Origin: Saccharicrinis sp. UBA6048
Lineage (GTDB): Bacteria; Bacteroidota; Bacteroidia; Bacteroidales; Marinilabiliaceae
Direction of reading: 5' to 3'
DNA: 13,965 bases
Assembly (NCBI GenBank): GCA_002429115.1
Contig: DIYS01000146.1
Coordinates: forward strand, 1-13,965
Below, in pieces: positions 13,887 through 13,965 of this stretch. How positions within the stretch are numbered: the first letter of the stretch is position 1; every line of letters begins with the position of its first letter. Position numbers and translations under genes: made by a program. The notes under the pieces are model-generated. The model was not told the DNA's origin and ran no database searches. It was given only the letters and a program-made list of their open reading frames with translations.

Positions 13887-13965
13887 AGATTTTTTTTCAT
13901 AGATTTTGGATTTAGTTAACGAACTGATTTAAGGGTAAGGACAGGTTTCTCGATCTGTCCTTTTT
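13887..13965 (+). ncRNA. Candidate short RNA or attenuated leader at the window edge
   Basis: Between the promoter-like pair at 13852-13880 and the terminator at 13937-13965 lie about 50 nt of AT-rich sequence without an open frame of note. Either this is a free small RNA of about 80 nt or the 5' leader of a gene beyond the window that is controlled by premature termination. No alternative antiterminator pairing is evident by eye. Confidence 0.3.
13937..13965 (+). terminator. Intrinsic terminator at the right edge
   Basis: AAGGACAG (13937-13944) pairs with CTGTCCTT (13955-13962) around a short loop, and the T-run reaches the last base of the window. The other strand lacks a T-run, so it acts on plus-strand transcription. 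Confidence 0.75.

Noticed and set aside
1..13965. Mobile elements, CRISPR arrays, tRNA or rRNA genes, prophage or defence system
   Set aside because: I found no transposase, integrase or nuclease cluster, no regularly spaced direct repeats and no tRNA-like cloverleaf; codon use and composition look even across the window.

Overview
The window looks like a chromosomal segment of a Bacteroidota bacterium, most likely a marine or anaerobic member of the Bacteroidales/Marinilabiliales; the genus cannot be read from the sequence. The grounds are an AT-rich genome, -7 promoter elements of the TAnnTTTG type in front of several genes, near absence of Shine-Dalgarno sites, a Bacteroidota-type surface-export signal (C-x-S-D-D-D) on a lipoprotein, and the gene families present (MutS2 beginning MIYP, a RemB/Wzi-like outer-membrane barrel, a large AsmA-like protein, TlpA). 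There is no rRNA, tRNA, IS element, prophage or CRISPR array. It reads as an ordinary core-type region with some small regulatory units.

Left part (1-1720): a small three-helix membrane protein (27-365, minus) diverges from an ECF sigma factor gene (654-1229, plus), which is followed by a short membrane protein that is probably its anti-sigma factor (1239-1670). The two divergent genes carry the same promoter, TTGTAACC-N16-CGTC, once facing each way. This strongly suggests an autoregulated ECF module whose direct target is the divergent membrane protein. A bidirectional terminator (1686-1718) closes the operon.

Middle-left (1736-5944): a nucleoside-recognition (Gate) domain membrane protein (minus) with its own TAnnTTTG promoter, then a 478-base intergenic region, then mutS2 (plus). 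Inside the intergenic region a perfect minus-strand terminator lies immediately downstream of a 10-bp stem and a plausible promoter. Together these outline an unannotated small RNA of about 125 nt. mutS2 ends in a strong bidirectional terminator shared with the convergent remB-like gene.

Middle-right (6079-12106): a RemB/Wzi-like outer-membrane beta-barrel (minus) diverges from a three-gene operon on plus: a 994-aa AsmA-like protein, a membrane-anchored DsbA-like thiol oxidoreductase (CSHC) and a cysteine-rich, probably surface-exposed small lipoprotein. Gene gaps are 4 nt each and a GC-rich terminator ends the unit. The thiol enzyme next to a small lipoprotein with five extra cysteines suggests an enzyme-substrate or redox-partner pair.

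Right part (12118-13965): tlpA-like thioredoxin and mnmA (tRNA 2-thiouridylase) lie tandem on minus, 34 nt apart. The last 110 bases hold a plus-strand promoter and, about 75 nt later, a terminator running into the window edge: either a small RNA or an attenuated leader of a gene outside the window.
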